A stretch of DNA of 64,000 nt, taken from positions 1,921,402 to 1,985,401 of the forward strand of contig ML664662.1 of the NCBI GenBank assembly GCA_007570785.1, written 5' to 3'. Shown piece by piece: positions 43,157 through 53,850 of this stretch; the stretch's first letter is position 1, and every line of letters begins with the position of its first letter. Position numbers and translations under genes: made by a program. The stretch is from Antilocapra americana. Its lineage: Eukaryota; Chordata; Mammalia; Artiodactyla; Antilocapridae. Below the pieces are notes generated by a model. The model was not told the origin of the DNA. It did no database searches and saw nothing but the letters and a program-made list of their open reading frames with translations.

Positions 43157-43303
43157 GCTCACCTTGACCAACACCTTCCAGTGGGGTGTCACCAGTGGTT
43201 CACCATGGCAGCTTCTGGAATGCCCAGTGGAAAATGGGTGTCAGGCTCATCTACATCTCTTAGGGTACCAAACCCAGCCACTCTCCTCTCTATTTGTTTA
43301 TTT
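43157..43303 (+). repeat. Local duplication unit A (first copy)
   Basis: The 147-bp segment starting 'gctcaccttgaccaacacct' and ending near 'tttgtttatttattc' is repeated with scattered mismatches and small indels at 44369-44515. Homology stops abruptly at both ends. I do not recognise it as a known interspersed repeat. Confidence 0.85.
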
Positions 43304-44021
43304 ATTCATGGCCTTGCATCCATTTATTCAGCTATTCAGTGGCTGATAGAAGGGGTCTGGGAATGAATATTTTCCAGGCTTCTGGGGAGCAAAATGATGC
43401 TACTCAAAATGCAGGAACAATCTGCGCTCCTTTCCCACCAACCTCGGTCAGTTTCCCATTGACTTTCCTTCAGCTTCTACCCCAAAAGGGTGCTTGTTGA
43501 GCCACAAACAGAAGACACCTCTGCCCAACACCACCTGCCTTTGTACTCGTTGGCTCCTTCCTCTCACCTGCAGTCTGAATGGTCCCCCAGTCAGCTGGTC
43601 CCCCAAAGAACTAAAACCCCTATAGCCCCGGACATGAAGTTTTGGCAAAAAAACTCATTTGATGGCAAATCCTGGCCTGAATTGCTGTGAGATCACTTAG
43701 AGCCTTAGATAATCCCAGTGAATGTGGGGGGTTCTAGAGGTTTTGGTTCTTTGGGGGACCAGATGTATTAGTAGGTTACCAGCATTCAGACTGGAAGAGC
43801 AAGGAAGGAGCCAAGGAGTGGGAGGGGCAGGCGGTGCTGGACAGAGGTGTCTTCTGTTCGTGGCTTGACAAGCAACATCTTCCTCATCCCCATCAAGTGG
43901 GGAGGATGTAGCAGCCCTCGAGTCTGATATTTATCAGAACTAAGTCATGGCAGATGAATACAGGCCTGTCTACCATTTTTCCTCTCTGAGCCTTATAATA
44001 AAGCTGCATCAACATCATCAA
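43304..44021. other. Single-copy stretch, nothing recognised
   Basis: No clear similarity to the segment that follows the second copy of unit A (44516-44675). Confidence 0.4.
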
Positions 44022-44755
44022 GGAATGTGATAAAGGGGACTTCCCTGATGGTCCAGTGGTTAAGAATCTGCCTTCCAATGCATGGGATACAGGTTTGATC
44101 CCTAGTGGGGGAACTAAAATCATATATGCCACGGGGCATACCACTGGGATTATGATCTCCAATGACGTGCCCACCTCAAAAGATACATTTAAGTCCTAAC
44201 CCCAATACCTCAGAACATGACCTTATTTGGAAATAGGGGTGCCTGATGTAGTTAGTTCAGTTGAGGTCTTACTGGAGTAGGATGGACCCCAATCCAATAT
44301 GATTGATGTCCCCAGGAAAGGAGAAGAGACTCAGAGACATACAGGGAGAAGATGTCCATGGAATGATGCTCACCTTGACCAGCACCTTCCAGTGGGGTGC
44401 CACCAGTGGCTTACCATGGCATCTTTTGGAATGCCCAGCAGAAAATGGTGTCAGGCTCATCTGTGTCTCTCAGGGTACAGAACCCAGCTGCTCTCCCCTG
44501 TTTGTTTATTCATTCCTAACAGGAGATCATGAGAAAAATCTTCACAGAAGAGGAAAACTTGACCTATGCCTCCAAGCAATGTTTCTCTTTATTGTGCAGG
44601 TGATGCTCCTGGGAATTGTGTCCACATGCAGATTCTCATTTGGGATGTCTGGGCAGGACCTGAGAATGTGAGAGAACTGCAGCTAGAGAAAGTACACATT
44701 TCACAACAAAGACCCAGAGCATCCAACAACAACAATAAAAAAGGAGTGTGATAAA
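44022..44755 (+). mobile_element. CHR-type SINE cut in two, with TSD
   Basis: The head is 44035-44138 ('acttccctgatggtccagtg', 'tttgatccctag'). The tail is about 44676-44742 ('gcagctagagaaagtacaca', 'caacaaagacccagagca', A-rich end). The TSD 'ggaatgtgataaa' (44022-44034) against 'ggagtgtgataaa' (44743-44755) shows both ends belong to one insertion. The 537 bp in between are foreign: part of an MLT1 LTR, unit A copy 2, and unknown sequence. Confidence 0.75.
44369..44515 (+). repeat. Local duplication unit A (second copy)
   Basis: Partner of 43157-43303, same orientation, 1212 bp downstream. Embedded inside both the split SINE and the split LTR. Confidence 0.85.
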
Positions 44756-44776
44756 AACATAGACTATCAGGTCCTG

Positions 44777-44854
44777 CAGCAGCCCTAGGAAACCAAAAAA
44801 AAAATCCCCAAACTGTTGAGGGGCTTAGTTTGAGTTTGCTCTAAAGAAGACATT
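44777..44854 (+). repeat. Local duplication unit C (first copy)
   Basis: 'cagcagccctaggaaacc', an A run, 'ggggcttagtttgagtttgc' and 'tctaaagaagacat' recur at 45181-45257. The unit begins with the last bases of the MLT1 LTR although no LTR precedes it here. Confidence 0.85.
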
Positions 44855-45180
44855 TCAAGTAGGCCTGCAAACATGCATCCAGAATTTGGGGCACCAATGG
44901 ACCCCTGCTTTCCTGGGTTTCCCATGGCAGTTCCTGAGATAAGGATTCATTTAGGAGTGATTTTATTTAGAAATTCTGATGGAGACAGAGATTAAAGTGA
45001 TGTACCTACAAGCCAAGAAATGCTTGAGGCAGAATCTGGAAGAGGCAAGGAAGGAGCCACCCCTAAGACTTTGGAGGAGCATAGCCCTTCCAACACCTTG
45101 ATTTTGGACTTCTAGCCTCCAGAACTGTGAGACAATCCATTTCTGCTGTTCTAGGCCACCCAGTTTGTGGTATTTTGTTG

Positions 45181-45257
45181 CAACAGCCCTAGGAAACAAA
45201 AAAAATCCCCAAGCTGTTGGGGGGCTTAGTTTGAGTTTCCTCTAAAGAAGACATCGA
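45181..45257 (+). repeat. Local duplication unit C (second copy)
   Basis: Same as 44777-44854 at about 90 percent identity by eye, here in its natural place: the LTR 3' end plus its immediate flank. Confidence 0.85.
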
Positions 45258-46794
45258 AATAAGCACAATGGGCACAGGTTGTGGGAAGCACAGATGAGGA
45301 TGGGAAGAAGACCAGTAAAGAATATATTCATAAGCAATTTGCTGCTGTGGGCAGCTGGGCTCCATCCCACCGTGACCTGCAGAGTAGAATAAGCAAAACA
45401 TACCTCAGAATTGCTCCACTGGATGGCAGGTTGGCATTTACCTGCTGACTGTTGCCCCCGTGGGTGGTGGATTGCCCCCACGGTTGTTAATTTCCTTCCA
45501 CTTTAGGATTGAGCCTTGCAGTCACAATCTTGCAATTGTTAACAATTTTACCTTTGAAACTAGATTTTGTAAGTAAAGTCTGGTGGGACAACAGAACATA
45601 TATACTCATCGTGGTCCTACCTTGTCCGCTTCCCTGCCTCCCCACCTCCTACCTCGTTGTAATGGGTTCTTGGCTGCCTGCTCCATCACTCGACCCTGGC
45701 ATTCTGGCTATTCTCTGCTTTGGCTGGAGCCTGGCGTGGACATGGGAAGGATTGTGTTGCACTAGGTTGTGAGGCAAGGCTTTGCTTAGGTCTGATCTTG
45801 TCTGGAGAATAACACTTGTGCCAGAGGGAATCCAACATTAAATAGCAATTAAAAATCACTATGACAGGTTGAGAGAGAGAGTGAGTGTGCTCCATCAAAA
45901 GTTTGTGTCATGCTTTTTGGAGAAGAGGCCATGGGGCCACATTTTCTTTTGGTACCACATCTTACAAATTATGTAGCTGCCTTGCCCCTGATTCTGGAGG
46001 AAGCCCTGAGACAGGAGGCAGGCAGTACAGGTGGGAAGCTTCTAGGGTGCAAATTCACCACTACCATCAGTTGCAGGTGAACTTGGGCATCCAGAGAGTA
46101 AATGGGCTGGGGTGTGAGCAGGAGCTGCTATAGGGGTCTCCCCCTTCTTGAAGCAGCACCTTATGTGCCTTTATGCTGTCTTCTTTCGGTTTTATGGGTG
46201 TGGGTCTCTGATTCTGGGTTCTGCCAGCATATTTAAATGGACTTGTGATGCTTTGCGAGCTCCCAGGATTCCTAGTCCACACCCAGCAGAGCCTCATCAC
46301 CTGCTTCTGAAAGAATGAATGAAATCTGCAAAATCTACAAAAGCCTGGGAAGGCGCGTGCCTCCCCAGATGCAGAAGAGCCATAGATGTTAGTTCTCCTT
46401 TCATCTGAGGGCAGAGGCAAAATGTTTCCCCAGGCTCAAGCCAGGGTGTGTCTGCCTGCCAGACTGTCACAGAGTGCTGGGCAGCAGGGCAGCAGGGCCA
46501 GCCAGCTGTCACTTAGGAGGCTGTGCGGCATCTAGGACTAGGGGGACTGCTTCAGCTCAGCCTCCAGCTGGGACCCAAAGTCAGCAGAGGACACTCAAAT
46601 GCAGTGGAATGGGGGGGGGGGGGTGGCTGGGAGAGGGACAAGAGAGACTGGCTAGACAGGAACAAGGATGGTAGAGGCGTGAAGGGAGACAGGAGCGAGT
46701 AGGGGAGGGGGCTAGGCTTGGTTTCACAGGGCGGCTGAGGGTGCTGCTGGTCGCTCCTATTGTTAGAACGCAGTGAATAGCAGTTGTGTAATGC
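45258..46794. other. Single-copy stretch with a G run
   Basis: A small hairpin 'ccgtggg'...'cccacgg' lies at 45458-45483. A G run lies at about 46610-46623. No exon supported. Confidence 0.4.
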
Positions 46795-47041
46795 AGCCAG
46801 ACCTGTGTGTGTGTGCTAAGTTGCCTCAGTTGTGTCCGATTCTGTGACCCTATGGACTGTAGCCCACCAGGCTCCCCTGTCCATGGTGATTCTCCAGGCA
46901 AGAATACTGGAGTGGGTTGCTGTGCCCTCCTCCAGGGGATCTTCCCGACCCAGGGATGGAACCTGCGTCTCCTCTGTTTCCTGCATTGGCAGGTGAGTTC
47001 TTTACCACTAGTGTTACCTGAGAAGCCCAGAGCCAGACCTG
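46795..47041 (-). mobile_element. Bov-tA SINE with exact TSD
   Basis: The body is 46806-47030. An exact 11-bp direct repeat, 'agccagacctg', lies at 46795-46805 and 47031-47041. A TG run marks the tail side. Confidence 0.9.
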
Positions 47042-47484
47042 CCAGGGCTCAAACCTCAGTCCTGCCACTGCCTAAGTGCAAATCCATGAGATAATGAGGA
47101 TGCTAAGAGTTTCTCCCTCACAGAGGTAATGTGAGAGGGAAATGTGCTTGGTCACATGCTTGATGCCTAGCAGGCATTCCTCCAAAGTTCTCATTCACAC
47201 CGGGACCCCTGGGCAGAAGGGGAGCATGGAGGCTGTTATCCTTGATCATACTTCTCCCACGTGGCCCACGTCTTTCCTCTTTGGCCCCTTGGTCTCCTGG
47301 TGCCAGGTGTGTGTGGCCAGCAGGAGGCCTGACAGGGTGAAGGCAGATGAAGCCTGATCTGTCGGAGGCCCCTCTGGAAAGCTCAAGTCTCATCCTACTG
47401 TCTCTGCTTGGTCAGAGTCCCTTCTGTGAACTAGGCCTCAGTGCAGCTACCAGCCACACAGGCAGGGAGACAGGGGACCTGGTC
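47042..47484. other. Single-copy stretch, nothing recognised
   Basis: No repeat or exon recognised. Confidence 0.4.
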
Positions 47485-47672
47485 ATAGCATGGACTTGGG
47501 AGTCAGACTGCCCAGACCCAAATCCTAGCTCCACTGTTTAGTAGCTGTGTGTTTTGAGTAAGTTACTTACCCTCTCTGTGCTTCAGCTTCCTCACCTGCC
47601 AAGTGAAGGTAAGAATAAGACCTACCTCATGGAAATGCTGTAGGGCTCCAATGATTTAATCTACATCAGGTT
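47485..47672 (+). mobile_element. MIR, well preserved
   Basis: 'cttgggagtcagactgccca', 'ttgagtaagttacttaccct', 'ctctgtgcttcagcttcctc', 'cctacctcatggaaatgctg' follow the MIR consensus from tRNA-like part through core. Confidence 0.85.
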
Positions 47673-47688
47673 TTTTAGAACAGTGAAC

Positions 47689-47844
47689 GGGAGAGAGTGC
47701 TGCTGCTGCCGCTAAGTCGCTTCAGTCATGTCTGACTCTGTGCGACCCCGTAGATAGCAGCCCACCAGCCTCCCCAGTCCCTGGGATTCTCCAGGCAAGA
47801 ACACTAGAGTGGGTTGCCATGTCCTTCTCCGTGTGGGAGAGAGT
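47689..47844 (-). mobile_element. Young-type BovA monomer with TSD
   Basis: The body 47699-47834 reads 'tgctgctgccgctaagtcgc' to 'ttgccatgtccttctcc'. An exact 10-bp TSD, 'gggagagagt', lies at 47689-47698 and 47835-47844. It retains several CpGs, suggesting a relatively recent copy. Confidence 0.85.
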
Positions 47845-48123
47845 AAATCCCCACAAAAGTGTGAAGCTTTATTACTGCGCAGCATGGGAGAGAGTGCTGG
47901 TGAGGGCTTTCAGCCAAGAACTTCCTGGGACATGGCCTGGGAAAGAATTCAGTTTATTATTTTTTTTGCCTGGGCCCTGGGATTTTTCAGCCTCCCACAC
48001 TGGCACTGTTCTAGGTAATCCCAAAGTCCAGGGGTCAGAGGGCAGGGGCAGAGGACAGAAAGAGAAGGCATAGGGAAGTCTTAGAATGAACAGGCATTAG
48101 CGTCTCCAAAATTTGTAGGGGAG

Positions 48124-48176
48124 GCTGCTGCCTCTGCTGCTGCTGCTACTAAGTTGCTTCAGTCGTGTTTGACTGA
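48124..48176 (-). mobile_element. BovA end fragment
   Basis: 'tgctgctgctgctactaagt' and 'tgcttcagtcgtgtttgact' only. Confidence 0.65.
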
Positions 48177-48935
48177 ACACCTGGGGAGCCGAGGACTTGC
48201 TAAACCTTCAGGTGATCATAAGCACCAGCCCTGTGGAAACACAAACCCTAATACCAAAATCCCCTTCTCAGAGTGGACCCTGGGAACTGAGAGGCTTTTT
48301 CTTCATCAGCTTGCCAGATGTAAGCCCTGCACTGGCCATCCTGGAAATTCCTTAAAGAGTGGCCCAGTTTCACACTGGTTTAACCTCCAGTCATTCCAAA
48401 CATCTGACCTGGCACTAGCCCTTGGTAGGCAACCCCTCCTAGTGTTCCCAGTACCCAGCAAAGCACCTAATAATATATTTGCATGAACTAGTCGAGCCGT
48501 GGGGAGGGGTCCTAAGGGCACATCCTAAGTCAAGCCAAGGCTTTACTCAGAAAATAGCTTTGGCCCTTCTTAGTACAGAGGGGAAAAGGCCATCCCAGAC
48601 TTGCCAGTCAAGCCCTAAAAAGGCATCAGTTTGGGTTTTCTGGGGAGATGGAGTGATTGTGAGAGCTGCTTTAATTCTTTAGTGACTTCTGGGAAGGATT
48701 GAATGTAATTGGGCATGAATGATAACACATGGGGAGAGCCCCTGAAAGGAGAAGCAGAATTAGGCAAGGGAGCCGGCAGGCCATCTAAAGAGCCTCTGCC
48801 TTCCCAGCAGGAGTTCCCAGTGAAGGGTGCCCATTAGAGCCCCGATTTGGGTGCAAATGGCCAGTCCTGAATGCCACCGGCTTGTTCAGCCATTGGAAAG
48901 GGTCACCCTAAAAAGGAGGTCACTTCACCTCCTAA
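48177..48935. other. Single-copy stretch, nothing recognised
   Basis: No repeat or exon recognised. Confidence 0.4.
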
Positions 48936-49148
48936 GGGCTTCCCTGGTGGCTCAGATGGAATGGTAAAGAATCTGCCTGCAATGCAGGAGACCTGGGTTC
49001 AGATCCCCTGGAGAAGGGCACAGCAACCCGCTCCAGTATTCTTGCCTGGAGAATCCCATGGACAGAGGAGCCTGGCGGGCTACAGTCCATGGGGTGGCAA
49101 AGAGTTGGACATGATTGAACGACAAACACTTTCACTTTTTTTTTCAGT
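48936..49148 (+). mobile_element. Bov-tA SINE
   Basis: 'gggcttccctggtggctcag' to 'ggcaaagagttggacatgat'. The GGTTCGAT-type B box is altered to 'gggttcagatcc'. Confidence 0.85.
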
Positions 49149-51590
49149 GCCTCCGCTGAGGCTGCCCCTACCCAAGCTAACAGCTGGAGGCTGTCAGCTC
49201 ACCCTACTCAGGACAGCTGGGTGGAATCCTTTCCTGAAGGCTCTCTGAGTGATGCCTCGGTGTCTGTCACCAGACCCCAGTGGAGAATTAGAAACAGTCC
49301 TGGGAAATGCATGCATCATTAAGGCAAGGTCCCGCTCTGCCTTCCAGGCTCTCACCACCCAACAGAACTGGTCAGAATTCATAATATCTTTAGAAGGGAA
49401 ATCCAGGCAAGAAAGACCCAGATAGAGTTCCGAAGAGGCTGAGCCAATCTGGGGGAAAACTGCCCCGTTTGCCTGTTCCTCTGGGGATTTCCCCACCCAG
49501 ACCAATGAAAAGAATCCTTCTACCAACAATGGAGATAACCCTTTCTATTTTCCTTTTTCCTCATTTGGGGAGAAGATGCAAATAGATATAGATTCCATCA
49601 AAATGCTCTCACCAGTGATAGATATCCCCTATTTTGTTTCACTCCCGTTTGGGTTGTTAGCATGGCAGCAATTAAACTTGACAAAATAGTGATTAAAAAA
49701 CAATGAGAAGCAAATGTACCAGCATAGCGGCGTGCATCTAGACCATTCCGAAAATGATCTCTTAAGTGTTGGAAATCTGCTTTATTTTCCTACCACAGGA
49801 ATGAGTTTTCAAAAAACAGCACTTAGGAAGGGCAATTTGCCACCAGCATTCCCCAGCCCCAACAAACAGTATTTCTTTCTAATGGACTCTCCCCCTCCAA
49901 ATTTTAGCTGCAGTTCCCAAATCAGATTCATTACACAAAGGAGTGAAGGAAGGCCGCAAAATGCCCAGAAACTGAGCCTTTTCCTGCCACTTTTAATAAT
50001 GGAAAAAAAATAACCAAGATTAAACTTCTCAACAGTAACTCGGCTTCCGGGGCTTCCAGGGCACCACCTGCTGGGCTGCCCTGGTCTGGAAGGTCACGGC
50101 CACCACGGAGGTGAGGGCTAGCGTCAGCTGTTGCTGCCTTGTCAACAGGATCTTTATAACATCTGCGTGCTTCTATAGGACTGAAGTGTGTGACTCACAG
50201 CAAACCTTTTAGAGGGAGGAATTAACAGCACGGGCACTCTCAGCTGTGGGGTTTTTGTTTGTTTTGTGCAATCCTGATGCAGATCTGGCTTCAGCGAAGC
50301 CATGGTCATGTCTTTCTTGCTCTTTCTGATGTGCAAGCAGCTTTCTGGGTCTAATTATAGATGGAGTCTGTGCATCCTTGATCAATAGTTCTGAGTGTCC
50401 TCTTCTTTAAGAGCTGTTTAGTCCTTGCTGATGGGCTGGCATTTCAACCTCTAGTTCTGAGCAGGAGTTTTCAGACTCTTCAAGCCCATCAACAAAACCC
50501 CTGGCTTCTCCCAGAGTGCCCTTTGAACTTTGCCAAGTTCAGATCAACTCTTACCTCGGGAGGTCCCATCTTGGGGAGGTCTAAGGAGGCTGTGGGCTAG
50601 GCTGATAATGGCGAGAAGACCCACCACAACAGGGGACTAGGGTTCAAACTGTGATGACAGCCAGAAGCTGGAACAAGCATCAAAGAGGTCTCCCCCACCC
50701 CTCACCATGGGGGTTCCTCAAAGGAGGGGCACAGATGTGCTGGCAGTGGGGATTCAGCCTTGGGAGTGAGGCAGTAATCTGTCTGCTCATTCTTCGGGGT
50801 CTCTGGTACTAGCCATGATTGATCGTGCTGGTGTGGGAGACCCAGGGAGGTCCTCTGTTTGCCAGCTTTCTGTTTAATACTGTGAGATGCACAGCACTGG
50901 GTTGGCAGTTAAACGAAGAGGCAGGACGCAGCTTGACCTGTAGGGCACAGGAAGCCGTGGAGCAGAGAGGTGCTTAATAAGAGGGTTTTCCTAGATGGGA
51001 ATGAGTGGCCGCCGCCACCTTCCATGAGCCTGGCCCTGAGGGCTCTCTGGATCGGCTGTCTGTTCTTGGCCAGGCTGGGAAAGCTAACCTGGGCATGCTG
51101 TTTGAGTACCCTGTGGAGGAATTCAGGGGACTGGGGGGAGCCCTGAAGCTCTCCTATACCTGGGCACATTTACGAGCCTGTGGTCCTTCCCAGGGCAGAC
51201 CTGGGTGCAGGGAAGGGAGGCGGGGGAGGTACACGGAGGGACCACTTGAAAAGCAGCCAGCGTGGGTAACGCTCCCATGGCCGCCAATCCTGGGCTTGCC
51301 CGTTCCTATGGAAACAGGCGCCAAGAGAGGAGCCTGCGGCTGGGAGCCGAGTCCTGGGCGGCTGTCAGGCACAGCTGCCCGGCAGCCCACTGGGACCTGG
51401 AAGTGCCCTTTCTCAAAACCATCCCTGCTGGCTCTGAGCTCGGAGCCGGCATGGAAGAGGAGAGAGAGGAGAAGAAGGGGAGCGAATAAAAATATTTACA
51501 CTTAACAAACACTTTGATGTTTGAAGACTGTGTGTACAAATGAGGGCTGGGAACATCTTTGGTGAGGGTTTGGCATTTCCAAGCGAATCC

Positions 51591-51592
<2 letters not shown>
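49149..51592. other. Single-copy stretch with some regulatory-type motifs
   Basis: 2.4 kb without clear repeats. A perfect octamer 'atgcaaat' lies at 49576-49583, a CTCF-like site at 50060, and an RFX-like palindrome 'gttcctatggaaac' at 51302-51315. 51180-51480 is GC-rich with overlapping chance frames on both strands. Confidence 0.4.
50060..50076 (-). promoter_or_regulatory. CTCF-like core motif
   Basis: 'ggcaccacctgctgggc' fits the complement of the CTCF core (CC-N-C-CT-G/C-TGG spacing). Occupancy unknown. Confidence 0.35.

Positions 51593-51636
<44 letters not shown>
51593..51636. repeat. (CA)n microsatellite, about 22 units
   Basis: Uninterrupted CA run, about 50 bp upstream of the candidate exon at 51684. 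Confidence 0.95.
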
Positions 51637-51639
<3 letters not shown>

Positions 51640-51683
51640 TCATGTTCTCTTTTTCTCTTGATGAGTTTGTGTTATTACTGCAG

Positions 51684-51760
51684 AATGCAGAGCTGGTTTG
51701 GCAAGGCAATGGACGGTGTTGGAGAAGCACCTAGCGAGGGGACCCCACCTGCACGCCTTG
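51684..51760 (+). CDS. Candidate 77-nt exon with in-frame ATG
   Basis: I do not recognise a gene. Seen: a T/C-rich lead ('gttctctttttctcttgatg'), acceptor 'gttattactgcag' ending at 51683, then 77 nt and a strong donor 'ttg|gtgagt' at 51761. With one base carried in, the frame is fully open, contains an ATG at once and starts MQSWFGKAMDGVGEA, ending TPPARL. Another frame has a stop. The upstream CA run lies just before the pyrimidine tract. It could be an alternative or lncRNA exon, or a cryptic splice pair. Confidence 0.35.
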
Positions 51761-52114
51761 GTGAGTCTCCTTTGCAGCCCCAAGGTGGCCTGGAGTGGCT
51801 GGTCAGAGGATGCTGGAGGCAGCTGGATCCACCCAGCCAGATGAGGCCAGCTGGGAAGGCTGCAGGTTGCAGGTGTTGTGTGGTGGGGGGCAGTGGGGCT
51901 GGGGAGGCCTGGGTGCCAAGCCCTGTGACTATGAAGAGAAAGCCTTCAGGCCTGCCATTCTGTTGCTCAGATGAGTACCAAGCCCTCTTCAGGGAAAGCA
52001 GTGAAGACCAGGGGTGGGGGATGATTTCTCATGCGTTCAGAGAACCAGAAACAGCGTTTCCAGTAGACCCTAAAGTAGAGGGAAGAGGGATGAGGAAGCA
52101 GCCAGCCAGCTGTG

Positions 52115-52245
52115 CTTTCTCTCCCAGATCTGCCATTTCCTGGCTGTGTGGCCTTGGGATTGTCACTTAACCTTTGTGAGCCTCAATTAAGTTGCAGATA
52201 AAAATAACAACTCCCTCTTGGGGTTATTGTGTGGAGTAAATAGTT
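52115..52245 (+). mobile_element. MIR
   Basis: 'cctggctgtgtggccttggg', 'tgtcacttaacctttgtgag' and 'ggggttattgtgtggagtaa'. The segment 51761-52114 between the exon candidate and this MIR holds nothing recognised. Confidence 0.75.
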
Positions 52246-52839
52246 TGCCTGCTAGCCGGGATCAGAGATACCGATACTGGCAGTCAGAACTCTGCTGGAA
52301 CACACCTAAACTGGAAAGTCTGGAACAATGTGAAACAGCACTGTCAGCCTCTCCTCCACTGAAGTTAGAGGCGAGCAGGGAGGGAAATGGATTGGCGTAG
52401 GGAGACTCAGGGGACCTTGACACACAAGAAGGCTTTGGCTATGGTCCAGGTGGGAAGCGCTGGGGGTCTGAGCTGGGACAGTGGGGAGGAAGAAGAGGCG
52501 ACAGATGGGCGAGAGAGAGACTGGGGAAGTATCATCCACAGAATTTGGCATCTGATCTCAAATGTATGCACGTGGGAGGCAAATTACCAGAGATCAATTC
52601 TAAACAATGCTTAGCCATCGTAGCTACGTTTGTTTCAAAACTTCTGGTAAAGCAATCACATTCATCAGCAGTCCTGCTGGGTTTCTCTTGACTCCAGAAG
52701 CTCAGCCAGACCCTCAAAGGCTCAGAGGTAGAAGATGATGTGACATCATGGGACCCCACCAGGGGCTGAACCACCCGAGGGGTTGGCATCTCCTTAGGTG
52801 TGGCCACAGGCCTGGCTCATTCCAGATTGTTCCAAGCCA
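52246..52839. other. Single-copy stretch, nothing recognised
   Basis: No repeat or exon recognised. Confidence 0.4.
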
Positions 52840-52950
52840 TGCTGTAACTAGGTAGGGCAGTGAGAGCCACTGTGTGACCTGGAGTAAGTCACTGGACCTC
52901 AGTTTCTTCGGCTCTATGATGGGAAGGATTGTAGGTGCCCTCCTCAGCAC
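52840..52950 (+). mobile_element. MIR fragment
   Basis: 'cactgtgtgacctggagtaa', 'gtcactggacctcagtttct' and 'tctatgatgggaaggattgt'. 52951-53264 holds nothing else recognised. Confidence 0.65.
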
Positions 52951-53264
52951 ACAATCTTGGGAGGATCCAGGATATTTATGTGTGAATTTGGCCTTTTTGA
53001 TTGTTCAGGCCACTGGTTTTCTCTTCAACACCTTCAGACTAAGGAATTCTGAGGCTGCCATGGCTCAACCTCTGCCCACTCAGTGGTTTTGCTTGTGCAT
53101 CTTTGCTGTTCTGCTGTTTACTGTTAATGACAGTTAAGTTTCTTAGTGTTAGCGCCTGCTCGTATTCCTTGAACCTTTCAGTATATCTGCTTGTCTGTAC
53201 CTGAGAGCTTGTCTGTACACGGGGCCCAGAAAGAAGCTCTAGAAAGTCCCCATATGGTGGGTTG

Positions 53265-53850
53265 AGTGAAGGCTCCCAAAGATGCCCACATCCTAATCCT
53301 GAGAATCTCTGATCACCATACCTTTTGGTAAGAAGTGGGGGGCTTCCCAGATGGCTCAGATGGTAAAGAATCTGTCTGCCAAGCAGGAGACTCAAGTTTG
53401 ATTCCTGGGTCGGGAAGATCTCCTGGAGAAGGAAATGGCTACCCATTCTAGTATTCTTGCCTGGGAAATCCCATGGAGAGAGGAACCTGGAGGCCTACAG
53501 TCCATGGGGTTGCAAAGAGTTGAACACAACTAGGGATTAAACACTGCCACCACCATGGTAAGAGGGAGTTTCCAGATGTGATTAAGTTAAGGATCTTGGG
53601 ATGGGGAGGAGTATCCTGGCTTATCTAGGTGGGTCCTTATAAGAGGGAGGCAGGAGGGTCAGAGTCGAAAATGGGATGTGATGAAAGAAGCAGAGGAGAT
53701 GTGACAAGAGTTTATCAGAATAATTCAGGGTCACAAGCCAAGGAGTATGGGCAGTCTCTAGAAGCTGGAAAGGGCAAGGAAACACAATCTCCTCTAGAGT
53801 TCAAGGAGAAAAAATCTAAGGCAGATAACAGAGGGGTTCCTATGGACCAC
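53265..53850 (+). mobile_element. MLT1-class LTR, split by a SINE and cut by BovB
   Basis: 'cccaaagatgcccacatcct' at the left. After the SINE: 'gtttccagatgtgattaagt', 'gtatcctggcttatctaggt', 'ggtccttataagagggaggc', 'ggtcacaagccaaggagtat'. The LTR 3' end is missing at the BovB insertion site. Confidence 0.75.
53326..53563 (+). mobile_element. Bov-tA SINE nested in MLT1
   Basis: The body is about 53337-53555. A short TSD, 'tggtaaga', lies at 53326-53333 and 53556-53563. Confidence 0.85.

Larger units (their letters stand above)
44165..45200 (+). mobile_element. MLT1-class LTR cut in two
   Basis: 5' part 44165-44367 ('gtcctaaccccaatacctca', 'aacatgaccttatttggaaa', 'ggagtaggatggacccc'). 3' part 44979-45200 ('gatggagacagagattaaag', 'ccagaactgtgagacaatcc', 'tttgtggtattttgttgcaa'). 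The two parts join at a shared 'gatg'. About 611 bp lie between them, including the tail of the split SINE. Confidence 0.75.

Noticed and set aside
50554..50600. Minus-strand mini-exon with donor 'gtaaga'
   Set aside because: Short, acceptor modest, no protein resemblance; cryptic sites of this quality are common.
51559..52170. 203-codon + frame
   Set aside because: Its start is CA-repeat translation and it runs through the candidate exon and a MIR; only the 77-nt splice-bounded part is worth keeping.
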